Source of the DNA: an uncultured Faecalibacterium sp.
GTDB taxonomy: Bacteria > Bacillota > Clostridia > Oscillospirales > Ruminococcaceae
Direction: 5' to 3'
DNA length: 5,264 nt
Assembly: GCA_934561555.1 (NCBI GenBank)
Contig: CAKTGQ010000057.1
Coordinates: forward strand, 1-5,264
Made by a program: the position numbers and the translations under genes. The notes beneath the pieces are model-generated. The model did no database searches, was not told the DNA's origin, and saw nothing but the letters and a program-made list of their open reading frames with translations. This document shows, one piece after another, positions 1 through 5,264 of the stretch. The stretch's first letter is position 1; each line of letters begins with the position of its first letter.

Positions 1-651
1 TTTACCGGCAACCCCGGCACCGGCAAGACCACCATTGCCCGGCTGGTGGCAAAGTACCTCAAGGCCATCGGTGCGCTCAAGGGCGGGCAGCTGGTGGAGG
101 TGACCCGCGCTGACTTAGTGGGACGCTACACCGGCCACACCGCCCCGCTGACCAACAGCGTCATCGAGAGTGCGCTGGGCGGCGTGCTGTTCATTGACGA
201 GGCGTATAGCCTGTACCGCGGCGAGCAGGACAGCTTCGGGCTGGAAGCCATCGACACCCTTGTAAAGGGCATGGAGGATCACCGGGACGAGTTGGTGGTC
301 ATCCTTGCGGGCTACACCAAGGAGATGGAAGTGTTTCTTACCGCCAACAGCGGCCTTGCCAGCCGCTTCCCCAACAAGATCGAGTTCCCGGACTACACCG
401 CGGACGAGCTGCTGGACATCACCGCCGTGCTGGCAAAGGGCAAGGGCTACCGCCTTGCCGAGGGCTGCACCTTCCCGCTGCTGGGCTACTACAAGCGCCG
501 TCAGGCGCTGGACAGCCGCACCGCCGGCAATGGCCGTCTGGCGCGCAACACGCTGGAAAAGGCCATTTTCAACCAGAGCCGCCGCCTTATCGCCGAGCCC
601 GCCGCACCCCTTGACCTCATCCAGCCCAGCGATCTGGAACTGAATGAGTAA
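1..651 (+). CDS. CbxX/CfxQ (SpoVK-like) AAA+ ATPase, 3' part only
   Basis: This reading frame is open from the first base, so the 5' part of the gene lies outside the window; 216 residues and a TAA stop are visible. Counting from the first visible residue, Walker A is GNPGTGKTT (3-11), a pore-loop-like stretch VGRYTGHTAP lies at 40-49, Walker B is GVLFIDEAY (61-69), sensor 1 falls in ILAGY (101-105), the arginine-finger region is SGLASRFPN (117-125, Arg122), and a sensor-2-like GNGRLARN is at 177-184. That order and spelling are typical of the CbxX/CfxQ family, which includes SpoVK and the EccA ATPases of type VII secretion. Such proteins form ring-shaped ATP-driven remodelling machines in the cytoplasm; the partner here is unknown. 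The GTG at base 46 lies after Walker A and cannot be the true start. Family members often have a TPR-like helical N-terminus or several AAA modules, so the domains upstream cannot be guessed. The core is intact with no frameshift. Confidence 0.93.
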   Translation, partial: FTGNPGTGKTTIARLVAKYLKAIGALKGGQLVEVTRADLVGRYTGHTAPLTNSVIESALGGVLFIDEAYSLYRGEQDSFGLEAIDTLVKGMEDHRDELVVILAGYTKEMEVFLTANSGLASRFPNKIEFPDYTADELLDITAVLAKGKGYRLAEGCTFPLLGYYKRRQALDSRTAGNGRLARNTLEKAIFNQSRRLIAEPAAPLDLIQPSDLELNE

Positions 652-716
652 AATTTCTTATCCATTGTCGTTGGATTTTATAAAAACAGCTGGAAATCTC
701 TGTCTGTTTTTCCAAA

Positions 717-746
717 TTGCGCTCCTCCCGTTCGGCATGATATAAT
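717..746 (+). promoter_or_regulatory. Extended -10 promoter for the amidase gene
   Basis: A perfect TATAAT (741-746) is preceded by TG one base upstream (738-739), giving the extended -10 form TGnTATAAT. A weak -35 candidate, TTGCGC (717-722), sits 18 bp upstream. The extended -10 could compensate for the poor -35. The predicted transcription start is near base 753, at the ribosome-binding site itself. The surrounding sequence is the most AT-rich in the window, which supports a promoter region. A housekeeping sigma-A type promoter is inferred. Confidence 0.72.
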
Positions 747-752
747 TAAACC

Positions 753-761
753 AAAGGAGGG
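753..761 (+). promoter_or_regulatory. Strong ribosome-binding site of the amidase gene
   Basis: AAAGGAGGG is a near-perfect Shine-Dalgarno sequence, with seven bases between GGAGG and the ATG at 768. It fixes the start of the amidase gene. It is unusual because the promoter just upstream predicts that the mRNA begins at about this point. Confidence 0.85.
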
Positions 762-767
762 ATCTGC

Positions 768-1880
768 ATGAAAAAAATCTTCAAGGGCATTTTGCTGACG
801 CTTCTGGTTCTGGTACTCGTTGCGATCTTCGGCTTTGCGGCATTTTATTTTTCCCGCATCCGCACCATCCAGAGCCTGAAAAAAGTGACCGACTACGAAG
901 ACTACAACCTTTACCGGATGGATGTCCGGTATTCATACGACCTCGATCGCCTCATTTCCTATGGTATCTCCAGCAATCAGGATATGCTGGACGCCATCCT
1001 GAAGGAGTCCATCCCGCTTCTGCCCATCCACATGAAGGCTCCGAATTACGGATGCAGCGCTTTCAGCATTGCGGACAGCAGCCAGAATATCCTGATGGGG
1101 CGGAACTACGATTTCAAGATCGACACCTCTTCGCTTCTGGTCCACTGCACCCCAAAAGACGGCTATGAGTCGGTGGCCTTTGCCGCCCTGAGCAACATTT
1201 CGGCCAATCAGCCAGACGCCAGTCTGACCAAGAAGATCGCTACGCTGACGGCTCCGTTCATCTGTCTGGACGGCATGAACGAAAAGGGCGTTTCCATCGC
1301 TGTGCTGACGTTGGACAGTGAGCCGACCGTCCAGCAGACCGGCAAACAGACCATCTTTACGACGCTGGCTATTCGTCTGGTGCTGGATCGTGCGGCTACC
1401 ACACAGGAAGCCGTAGACCTGCTGGACAGCTACGACATGTTCGCCACCAGCGGTCGGGACTACCATTTTTATATCACGGATGCGAGCGGTGATGGACGTG
1501 TCGTGGAATATGACTGCGACGACCCCGCCCGCCCCCTTGTGGCGACCCCCATCCGCGCCATTACGAATTTCTACGGCCTGTATGCAGACCGCGTTCTGCC
1601 CAACCAGAGAAACGGTATCTACGGCCACGGTCGGGAGCGCTATGACAGCATCGAAGCCGTTCTGAACGAGACGGACACCTACACCGTAGACACCGCATGG
1701 AACGCCCTGAAGGCTTCGGCACAGAACCCAAACCCCAACGATGTGACCAGCAACACCCAATGGTCGCTCGTTTACAACGATACCCAGCGCACCGCGCAGT
1801 TTGTTCTTCGGCGGGACTGGGACAACCTCGTTCTCTATGACCTCAACACCAATACCGTGACTCTCCGCCCGGAGAGCTGA
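768..1880 (+). CDS. Membrane-anchored Ntn hydrolase, choloylglycine hydrolase / penicillin V acylase family
   Basis: This 370-residue protein resembles the linear amide C-N hydrolases (bile salt hydrolase, penicillin V acylase and relatives), which cleave amide bonds with an N-terminal cysteine nucleophile. Residues 1-5 are short and basic, and about 6-28 form a hydrophobic helix with no clear signal-peptidase site, so a membrane anchor facing outwards is likely. The probable nucleophile is Cys96 in NYGCSAF. Arg112 and Asp115 in GRNYDF lie 16 and 19 residues after it, the same spacing as Cys2-Arg18-Asp21 in bile salt hydrolases. Asn172 (GMNEKG), Asn267 (ITNFY) and Arg291 (GRERYD) probably fill the remaining active-site roles. 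Because Cys96 is internal, cleavage between Gly95 and Cys96 should release a mature enzyme of about 275 residues. The substrate cannot be read from sequence: bile salts, penicillin V-like compounds, N-acyl amino acids or N-acyl lactones are all possible. The gene has its own promoter and terminator, so it appears monocistronic, and its GC content is lower than that of its neighbours. Confidence 0.87.
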   Translation: MKKIFKGILLTLLVLVLVAIFGFAAFYFSRIRTIQSLKKVTDYEDYNLYRMDVRYSYDLDRLISYGISSNQDMLDAILKESIPLLPIHMKAPNYGCSAFSIADSSQNILMGRNYDFKIDTSSLLVHCTPKDGYESVAFAALSNISANQPDASLTKKIATLTAPFICLDGMNEKGVSIAVLTLDSEPTVQQTGKQTIFTTLAIRLVLDRAATTQEAVDLLDSYDMFATSGRDYHFYITDASGDGRVVEYDCDDPARPLVATPIRAITNFYGLYADRVLPNQRNGIYGHGRERYDSIEAVLNETDTYTVDTAWNALKASAQNPNPNDVTSNTQWSLVYNDTQRTAQFVLRRDWDNLVLYDLNTNTVTLRPES

Positions 1881-1892
1881 ATCCATCGCAGC

Positions 1893-1924
1893 AAAAAACG
1901 GACCGCCGAAACGGTCCGTTTTTT
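1893..1924. terminator. Bidirectional rho-independent terminator
   Basis: CGGACCG (1899-1905) pairs with CGGTCCG (1912-1918) around a six-base loop. Six A's precede the stem and six T's follow it, so each strand reads as a GC stem followed by a T-run. The element lies between the stop of the amidase gene (1880) and the stop of the minus-strand WYL gene (1930). It can therefore end both convergent transcripts. Confidence 0.93.
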
Positions 1925-1929
1925 CTTGT

Positions 1930-2886
1930 TTAGCGATGTTCTTTCGCCAGCCGTTCGGCCAGTGCCCGCATCCCGGTGCGGACTTTTTCGGGTGCGATGA
2001 CCTCTACCTTGCCGCCAAAGCCGCACACCCAGCCAAAAAACTGCTCGCTGACGCAGATGGGCACGTCAAAGTGGAAGTGCTCCGCGTCCTCCGGGCAGAA
2101 CACCGGCTCGCGGCCAAAACGCTCCCGCATGACCGGCTCAAGGTCGGCAGCGCACCGCAGGGTGACCCGGTACTCGGTGCCGCCGAACATATTGAAGTGC
2201 TTGCGCAGGTAGGCGGGCAGGTCGAAGGTGCGGAAGAACTCTTTGCCCCGGCGCGGTTCGTCCAGTACCAGCACCCCGGCCATCCGGTCCACCCGGTAGT
2301 GGCGCACCGGGGGCGCTTTTTCGTCCTGATAGGCGATCAGGTAATAGCAGCCGTTTTCCCACGCAAGCTGCCACGGGCTTACAGTGCGCACGGCACTGCT
2401 GCCCTTGTAGCGGAACTGCACCAGACACCCCCGGTTGATGGCGGTGTGCAGCGCGTCGATGCTGTACAAAAGGGTCTGGCTGTCGGTCTTGGGACGTCCG
2501 TCCACATACACCTGACGCTGCAATTGGGTACCCTCGTAGTCGGAGCAGAGGGCTTCCAGTTTGTGGATGATGCGCTTGCTGGTGCGCGCCGAGATGACGC
2601 TGCTGGACTGTACCGCATCCACCAGCAGCTTCAGCTCCGAAAGCTCGAACGCACGGCTGGCCATCCAGTACCCGCCGCCGCGCCCCCGTTGCAGCTGGAT
2701 GTCGTAGCCCAGACTGCGCAGGGTGTCAATGTCGCTGTAAATGCTCTTGCGCTCGGCCAGAATGCCCTGATTTTCCAGCAGCTGCACCAGCTGGGGCACG
2801 TTCAGGCGGTGGTTCTCGTCGGTGCGCTGCTCAAGGATGCGCAGCAGCGTTACCAGCTTGGATTTCTGTCCTTCCTGCTTGGGCAT
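1930..2886 (-). CDS. WYL-domain transcriptional regulator with N-terminal helix-turn-helix
   Basis: The 318-residue product has the usual layout and length of a WYL regulator (DeoR/YafY-like). Residues about 8-65 form a winged helix-turn-helix, with a recognition-helix segment ERKSIYSDIDTLRSLGYDI (45-63) and a wing rich in Gly and Arg (QRGRGGGYW, 66-74). A helical linker follows. The WYL domain covers about 140-210, with its core in SPWQLAWENGCYYLIAY (170-186, YYL replacing WYL) and RHYRVDRM (195-202). A C-terminal extension typical of the family runs to the end. WYL domains bind nucleic acids or small ligands and tune DNA binding; the ligand here is unknown. The start is supported by GGAGG (bases 2896-2900 on the minus strand) nine bases before the ATG. 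The gene begins 22 bp after tyrA and ends next to the shared terminator, so it is probably the last gene of the aromatic operon. Whether it controls that operon is inference. Confidence 0.9.
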   Translation of the reverse strand: MPKQEGQKSKLVTLLRILEQRTDENHRLNVPQLVQLLENQGILAERKSIYSDIDTLRSLGYDIQLQRGRGGGYWMASRAFELSELKLLVDAVQSSSVISARTSKRIIHKLEALCSDYEGTQLQRQVYVDGRPKTDSQTLLYSIDALHTAINRGCLVQFRYKGSSAVRTVSPWQLAWENGCYYLIAYQDEKAPPVRHYRVDRMAGVLVLDEPRRGKEFFRTFDLPAYLRKHFNMFGGTEYRVTLRCAADLEPVMRERFGREPVFCPEDAEHFHFDVPICVSEQFFGWVCGFGGKVEVIAPEKVRTGMRALAERLAKEHR

Positions 2887-2908
2887 GGGGCAATACCTCC
2901 GTCACGGT

Positions 2909-3772
2909 TTATTCCGGCAGCTTTTTGTCAAAGGCGGCGCGGCGCTGGGTGGAAAGGCGGAACATCTGTTCCAGCTTGTCCCGGTCGTCTGCCACAAGGG
3001 CGGCGCGCATCTCCTGTAAAGCAGAATCGAACTGGTCGATCTCGCTGATCAGGTTCTGCTTGTTCCACAAAAACAGCTCTGCCCACATTTTGTCGTTGAT
3101 GCGTGCAATGCGGGTCAAATCCCGGAAGGAGTCGCCGGTGTACTCGCACAGCGAGGAGTTGTCGTTTGCGCACATCAGGCTTACGGCAATGGCGTGGCAC
3201 AGCTGGCTGACATAGCCGATCATCCGGTCGTGCTCCTGCACCGTCAGGGTGCAGATATGCTTAAAGCCCAGCACCTCCGCCAGCTCCTTTGCCCACTGGA
3301 TGCCCGCCGGGGTGTTTTTCTCGGTGGGGGTGATGATGAAGTTTGCCGGGGCAAAATTCACCTCGGCGGCGTGCTCCACGCTGGAAGTCTCGCGGCCTGC
3401 CATGGGGTGGCTGGCAATGAACTCCACCCCCGCCGGGCACAGCGCCTGCACCGGCTCCACAAGGCCGGTCTTGACGCCGGAAACATCCGTAAAGATGCAC
3501 CCGGGCTTGAGCAGGTGGCCGTAGGTACGGAACCAGTCCAGCAGAGCAGTGGGGTACAGACCAAAAATAATGTGGTCGGCCTGCTGGACAAGGTCCTCAA
3601 AATCATGGGTCTTGCCGCCGGCGATATAGCCGTGCTCCAACGCGTACTGCAAATGTCCCTCGCTGCGGTTGATGCCGTCCACATGGAAGCCGGCGCGGGT
3701 CAGCTCCAGCGCGTACTTGCCGCCCAGCAGACCCAGACCCACTACGAGATAACGTTTCGTTTTATCAAGCAT
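2909..3772 (-). CDS. tyrA: Prephenate dehydrogenase
   Basis: The 287-residue protein should oxidatively decarboxylate prephenate to 4-hydroxyphenylpyruvate, the tyrosine branch after chorismate, in the cytoplasm. The N-terminal Rossmann fold shows GLGLLGG (12-18). HPMAGRE (122-128) carries the family's conserved catalytic histidine (His122). The helical dimerisation domain shows HDRMIGYVSQLCHAIA (181-196) and GDSFRDLTRIA (213-223), the latter with the arginines expected to bind substrate carboxylate. Length is normal for a monofunctional TyrA; there is no chorismate mutase or ACT domain, so feedback by tyrosine through ACT is not expected. After strand beta-2 the sequence is GINRSE, with Asn where NAD-specific enzymes usually have Asp, which hints at NADP use. 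The ATG overlaps the aroA stop by 8 bp, and GGAGG (3779-3783) inside the end of aroA lies six bases upstream, so translation is probably coupled. Arogenate dehydrogenase activity is the main alternative. Confidence 0.94.
   Translation of the reverse strand: MLDKTKRYLVVGLGLLGGKYALELTRAGFHVDGINRSEGHLQYALEHGYIAGGKTHDFEDLVQQADHIIFGLYPTALLDWFRTYGHLLKPGCIFTDVSGVKTGLVEPVQALCPAGVEFIASHPMAGRETSSVEHAAEVNFAPANFIITPTEKNTPAGIQWAKELAEVLGFKHICTLTVQEHDRMIGYVSQLCHAIAVSLMCANDNSSLCEYTGDSFRDLTRIARINDKMWAELFLWNKQNLISEIDQFDSALQEMRAALVADDRDKLEQMFRLSTQRRAAFDKKLPE
3765..3772 (-). other. 8-bp aroA stop / tyrA start overlap
   Basis: On the minus strand the bases read ATGCTTGA: the ATG opens tyrA and the final TGA closes aroA in another frame. 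With a GGAGG six bases before the ATG, inside aroA, this is a typical arrangement for translational coupling in an operon. Confidence 0.9.
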
Positions 3773-5039
3773 CTTCTACCTCCACGCCAAGCGGCGCTGC
3801 ATCTGCAAAAAAGCCGGGCCAGCTCTTCTGGATGGCTTCGGCATCGTCCACGGTCAGGGGCAGCCCGGCGGCAGCAGCCAGCACCGCAAGGCTCATGACC
3901 ACCCGGTGGTCGTTGTGGCCGTGCAGGGGAGCGGCGGGGGCGTGCAGACGCTTAGCACAGCCGTGCACCGTGATGGTGCCGCCGTCACTTTCCAGCACGC
4001 CGCCGCAGGCGCGCAGCTCGGCTTCCATGGCCGCGATGCGGTCGCTTTCCTTCAGGCGCAGCCGCTCGGCGTTGCGGATGACGGTGGTGCCATCGCACAG
4101 CAAGCCCAGCACCATCAGCACAGGGCCAAGGTCGGGGCAGTCCGCAAGGTCGATGTCCACCCCATGCAGGGGCGCTTTGGCAAAGGTGACGCTGTCACCC
4201 GTGCGGGTGAACGCCGCGCCGCACCGGCGCAGGATGTCCAGAATGGCGGCATCGCCCTGCAAAGTATCCGGTGCAAGGCCGGTGATGGTCACCCCGCCGC
4301 ACACCGCGCCCAGCACCGCCGGAAACGCGGCCTGACTGTAATCGCCCTCCACGGTGTAGTCACAGGGGCGGTACTGCTGCCCGCCCGGCAGCAGCAGGGT
4401 GGTTTCATCCAGCCAGCGGCTGTGCACCCCAAAAGCGGCCTGCACGGCGCGGGTCATGTCGATGTAGCTGCGGCTCTCCACCGGGGGGATGAGGTGCAGG
4501 GTGCTGTCCCCGGGCAGCAGCGGCAGCGCGAACAGCAGCCCGCTGATGAACTGGCTGGACACGTTGCCCGCCAGCCGGTAGTCCCCGGGAGTCAGTGCGC
4601 CCTCCACGGTCAGTCCGGCAGAGGATTGCTCGAAACGTAGATTCTGCTCACGATATAGCGTCTCGTATACGGATTGCGGGCGCTCCATCAGCCGCCCGCG
4701 TCCGGTAAAGATGACCTGCTGGCCGGTCAGGCTGGCGATGGGGATCAAAAACCGCAGGGTGCTGCCGCTTTCGCAGCAGTCCACCGGGGCGGTCAGGGGC
4801 AGAAAATGCCCAAGCCCCTCTACACGGGCATCGTCCGCGCCGGTATCCACGGCGGCGCACAGCTGCGCGGCAGCGGACAGGGTGGCGGAGATGTCCTTGC
4901 TGAATTCCAGATGGGTGATGTGGGAGCGCCCCACGGCCAGCGCGGCGCACAGCACGGCGCGGTGCGCCATGCTTTTGCTGGGCGGCGCGGCGATCACGCC
5001 CCCGATGCCGCCGGGGGCAGGTCTGATGGTTACTAGCAT
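3765..5039 (-). CDS. aroA: 3-phosphoshikimate 1-carboxyvinyltransferase (EPSP synthase)
   Basis: AroA transfers the enolpyruvyl group of phosphoenolpyruvate to shikimate 3-phosphate, the sixth step of the shikimate pathway. The 424 residues match the family length. Landmarks in order: PPSKSMAHRA (19-28, with Lys22 and Arg27), a glycine loop ESGSTLRFLIP (90-100), NVSSQFISG (159-167), ESRSYIDMT (188-196), EGDYSQAAF (231-239), PDLGP (302-306, catalytic Asp303), RLKESDRI (328-335, Glu331), HNDHRVVM (375-382) and QKSWPGFF (404-411). All key substrate-binding positions appear present. I chose the ATG at 5037-5039 because MLVTIRPAPGG matches a normal AroA N-terminus and AAAAAGGA lies ten bases upstream. 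An in-frame TTG at 5082-5084 would add 15 unlikely residues and overlap the intergenic repeat. The glycine loop differs from the GNAGTAMRP of class I enzymes but keeps the central Gly (Gly92). Its 3' end overlaps tyrA. Confidence 0.96.
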   Translation of the reverse strand: MLVTIRPAPGGIGGVIAAPPSKSMAHRAVLCAALAVGRSHITHLEFSKDISATLSAAAQLCAAVDTGADDARVEGLGHFLPLTAPVDCCESGSTLRFLIPIASLTGQQVIFTGRGRLMERPQSVYETLYREQNLRFEQSSAGLTVEGALTPGDYRLAGNVSSQFISGLLFALPLLPGDSTLHLIPPVESRSYIDMTRAVQAAFGVHSRWLDETTLLLPGGQQYRPCDYTVEGDYSQAAFPAVLGAVCGGVTITGLAPDTLQGDAAILDILRRCGAAFTRTGDSVTFAKAPLHGVDIDLADCPDLGPVLMVLGLLCDGTTVIRNAERLRLKESDRIAAMEAELRACGGVLESDGGTITVHGCAKRLHAPAAPLHGHNDHRVVMSLAVLAAAAGLPLTVDDAEAIQKSWPGFFADAAPLGVEVEDA

Positions 5040-5049
5040 AGCGGTGTTA

Positions 5050-5057
5050 TCCTTTTT
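5050..5057 (-). promoter_or_regulatory. Ribosome-binding site deciding the aroA start
   Basis: AAAAAGGA on the minus strand ends ten bases before the ATG at 5039. It favours that start over the in-frame upstream TTG, which has only hairpin-forming repeat sequence in front of it. The spacing is slightly long and the core is only AAGGA, so it is weaker than the sites of tyrA and the WYL gene. Confidence 0.7.
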
Positions 5058-5082
5058 CTCGCCCGTGCATCGGTACTGCACC

Positions 5083-5139
5083 AAAGCCTTCCCCCGGTCG
5101 GGGGAAGGTGGCTGCGAACGCAGGGAGCAGACGGATGAG
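5083..5139. repeat. Hairpin-containing intergenic repeat (REP/MITE-like)
   Basis: CCTTCCCCC (5087-5095) and GGGGGAAGG (5100-5108) form a nine-base perfect stem around four bases. A second small palindrome follows, CTGCG (5112-5116) with CGCAG (5119-5123), and then GACGGATGAGGG (5130-5141). From memory, AAGCCTTCCCC...GGGGAAGGTGGC...GACGGATGAGGG is the plan of a dispersed short repeat common in Faecalibacterium-like genomes; only one copy is visible here. It fills most of the gap between the upstream aromatic gene and aroA. No T-run follows the stem on either strand, so it is not a classic terminator. The exact ends are uncertain. Confidence 0.68.
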
Positions 5140-5154
5140 GGCGCTGGTAGCTGG

Positions 5155-5177
5155 CGCTTTCCCTGAACAGGAAGGCG
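5155..5177 (-). other. Imperfect stem-loop just after the upstream gene's stop
   Basis: On the minus strand CGCCTTCC and GGAAAGCG can pair over eight positions with one mismatch. The structure begins three bases after the TAA of the upstream gene. No T-run follows, so it is a poor rho-independent terminator. It could protect an mRNA 3' end or be chance. Confidence 0.35.
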
Positions 5178-5180
5178 TTT

Positions 5181-5264
5181 TTACATATCCCGGCCGATGG
5201 CCCAAGCCACCTGACGGCACTTTGCCATGGCCTGTGCAAAGGCGTCCGGGGTCAGGCACTGTGC
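5181..5264 (-). CDS. C-terminal 27 residues of a probable DAHP synthase
   Basis: Reading the minus strand from the window edge gives a frame that ends in AIGRDM and TAA (5181-5183), and its visible part contains AQCLTPDAFAQAM. This resembles the end of class I beta 3-deoxy-7-phosphoheptulonate synthases (AroF type), where a D-G-x-Q-(S/A)-L-T-P-x-x-F segment precedes a final amphipathic helix. That enzyme joins phosphoenolpyruvate and erythrose 4-phosphate to start the shikimate pathway, which fits aroA and tyrA just downstream on the same strand. Only 27 codons are present and no catalytic residue is visible, so the call rests on a short match recalled from the family plus context. Another aromatic-pathway enzyme is possible. 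That a coding frame is present is more certain than its identity. Confidence 0.6.
   Translation of the reverse strand, partial: AQCLTPDAFAQAMAKCRQVAWAIGRDM

Noticed and set aside
46..48. GTG as the start of the AAA+ ATPase
   Set aside because: The frame stays open to base 1 and Walker A lies upstream of this codon, so the gene is simply truncated by the window.
691..714. Inverted repeat TGGAAA / TTTCCA as a terminator or operator after the ATPase gene
   Set aside because: Only six AT-rich base pairs with a 12-base loop and no T-run after it; likely chance in an AT-rich gap.
1861..1876. Palindrome CTCTCCG-CC-CGGAGAG at the end of the amidase gene as a terminator
   Set aside because: It lies inside the coding region, is not followed by a T-run, and a far stronger terminator follows at 1893-1924.
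933..1886. Long minus-strand open frame of 317 codons opposite the amidase gene
   Set aside because: The amidase frame shows a full set of active-site residues, a ribosome site and a promoter. The antisense product is unrecognisable and lacks a ribosome site.
1936..3048. Long plus-strand open frame of 370 codons opposite the WYL gene and the end of tyrA
   Set aside because: It is antisense to two well-supported genes, crosses their boundary, and its product has low-complexity Ala/His/Gly-rich content with no domain. GC-rich codon bias produces such open antisense frames.
3906..4640. Plus-strand open frames opposite aroA
   Set aside because: AroA motifs run without interruption through the whole region on the minus strand; these frames are shadows.
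5040..5084. Upstream in-frame TTG start that would lengthen AroA by 15 residues
   Set aside because: The extra residues do not resemble an AroA N-terminus, the start overlaps the intergenic repeat, and the ATG at 5039 has a ribosome site.
5047..5259. Minus-strand open frames covering the gap upstream of aroA
   Set aside because: They run through the hairpin repeat, are out of frame with the gene end at 5181, and show no recognisable domain.

Overview
The window looks like chromosomal DNA from a GC-rich Firmicute of the gut Oscillospiraceae/Ruminococcaceae type (Faecalibacterium, Gemmiger or Subdoligranulum are the best guesses). The grounds are strong GGAGG ribosome sites, GC-rich codon use, clostridial versions of AroA and TyrA, a WYL regulator, and an intergenic hairpin repeat of a kind I associate with Faecalibacterium-like genomes. 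The genus assignment is inference from memory, not a search result.

Layout. (1) Bases 1-651, plus strand: the 3' part of a CbxX/CfxQ (SpoVK-like) AAA+ ATPase, cut by the window edge just before its Walker A motif. (2) Bases 652-767: an AT-rich gap with a good extended -10 promoter. (3) Bases 768-1880, plus strand: a membrane-anchored Ntn hydrolase of the choloylglycine hydrolase / penicillin V acylase group. Its catalytic cysteine is internal, so maturation should need self-cleavage. (4) Bases 1893-1924: a strong hairpin with T-runs on both strands, a bidirectional terminator between convergent transcription units. (5) Bases 1930-5264, minus strand, in transcription order: the last 27 codons of what is probably a DAHP synthase, a 141-bp gap with a hairpin repeat, aroA (EPSP synthase), tyrA (prephenate dehydrogenase, overlapping aroA by 8 bp), and a WYL-domain transcriptional regulator 22 bp further on.

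The minus-strand genes form a coherent aromatic amino acid cluster. DAHP synthase opens the shikimate pathway, AroA makes EPSP just before chorismate, and TyrA takes prephenate towards tyrosine. The tight spacing suggests that aroA, tyrA and the WYL gene are co-transcribed, so the regulator may sense or control something linked to aromatic metabolism. The plus-strand amidase has its own promoter and a clearly lower GC content than its neighbours, and has no obvious functional link to the aromatic cluster. I saw no CRISPR array, tRNA, rRNA, transposase or phage gene. The most unusual items are the anchored pro-enzyme architecture of the amidase, the WYL regulator placed in an aromatic operon, and the intergenic repeat.
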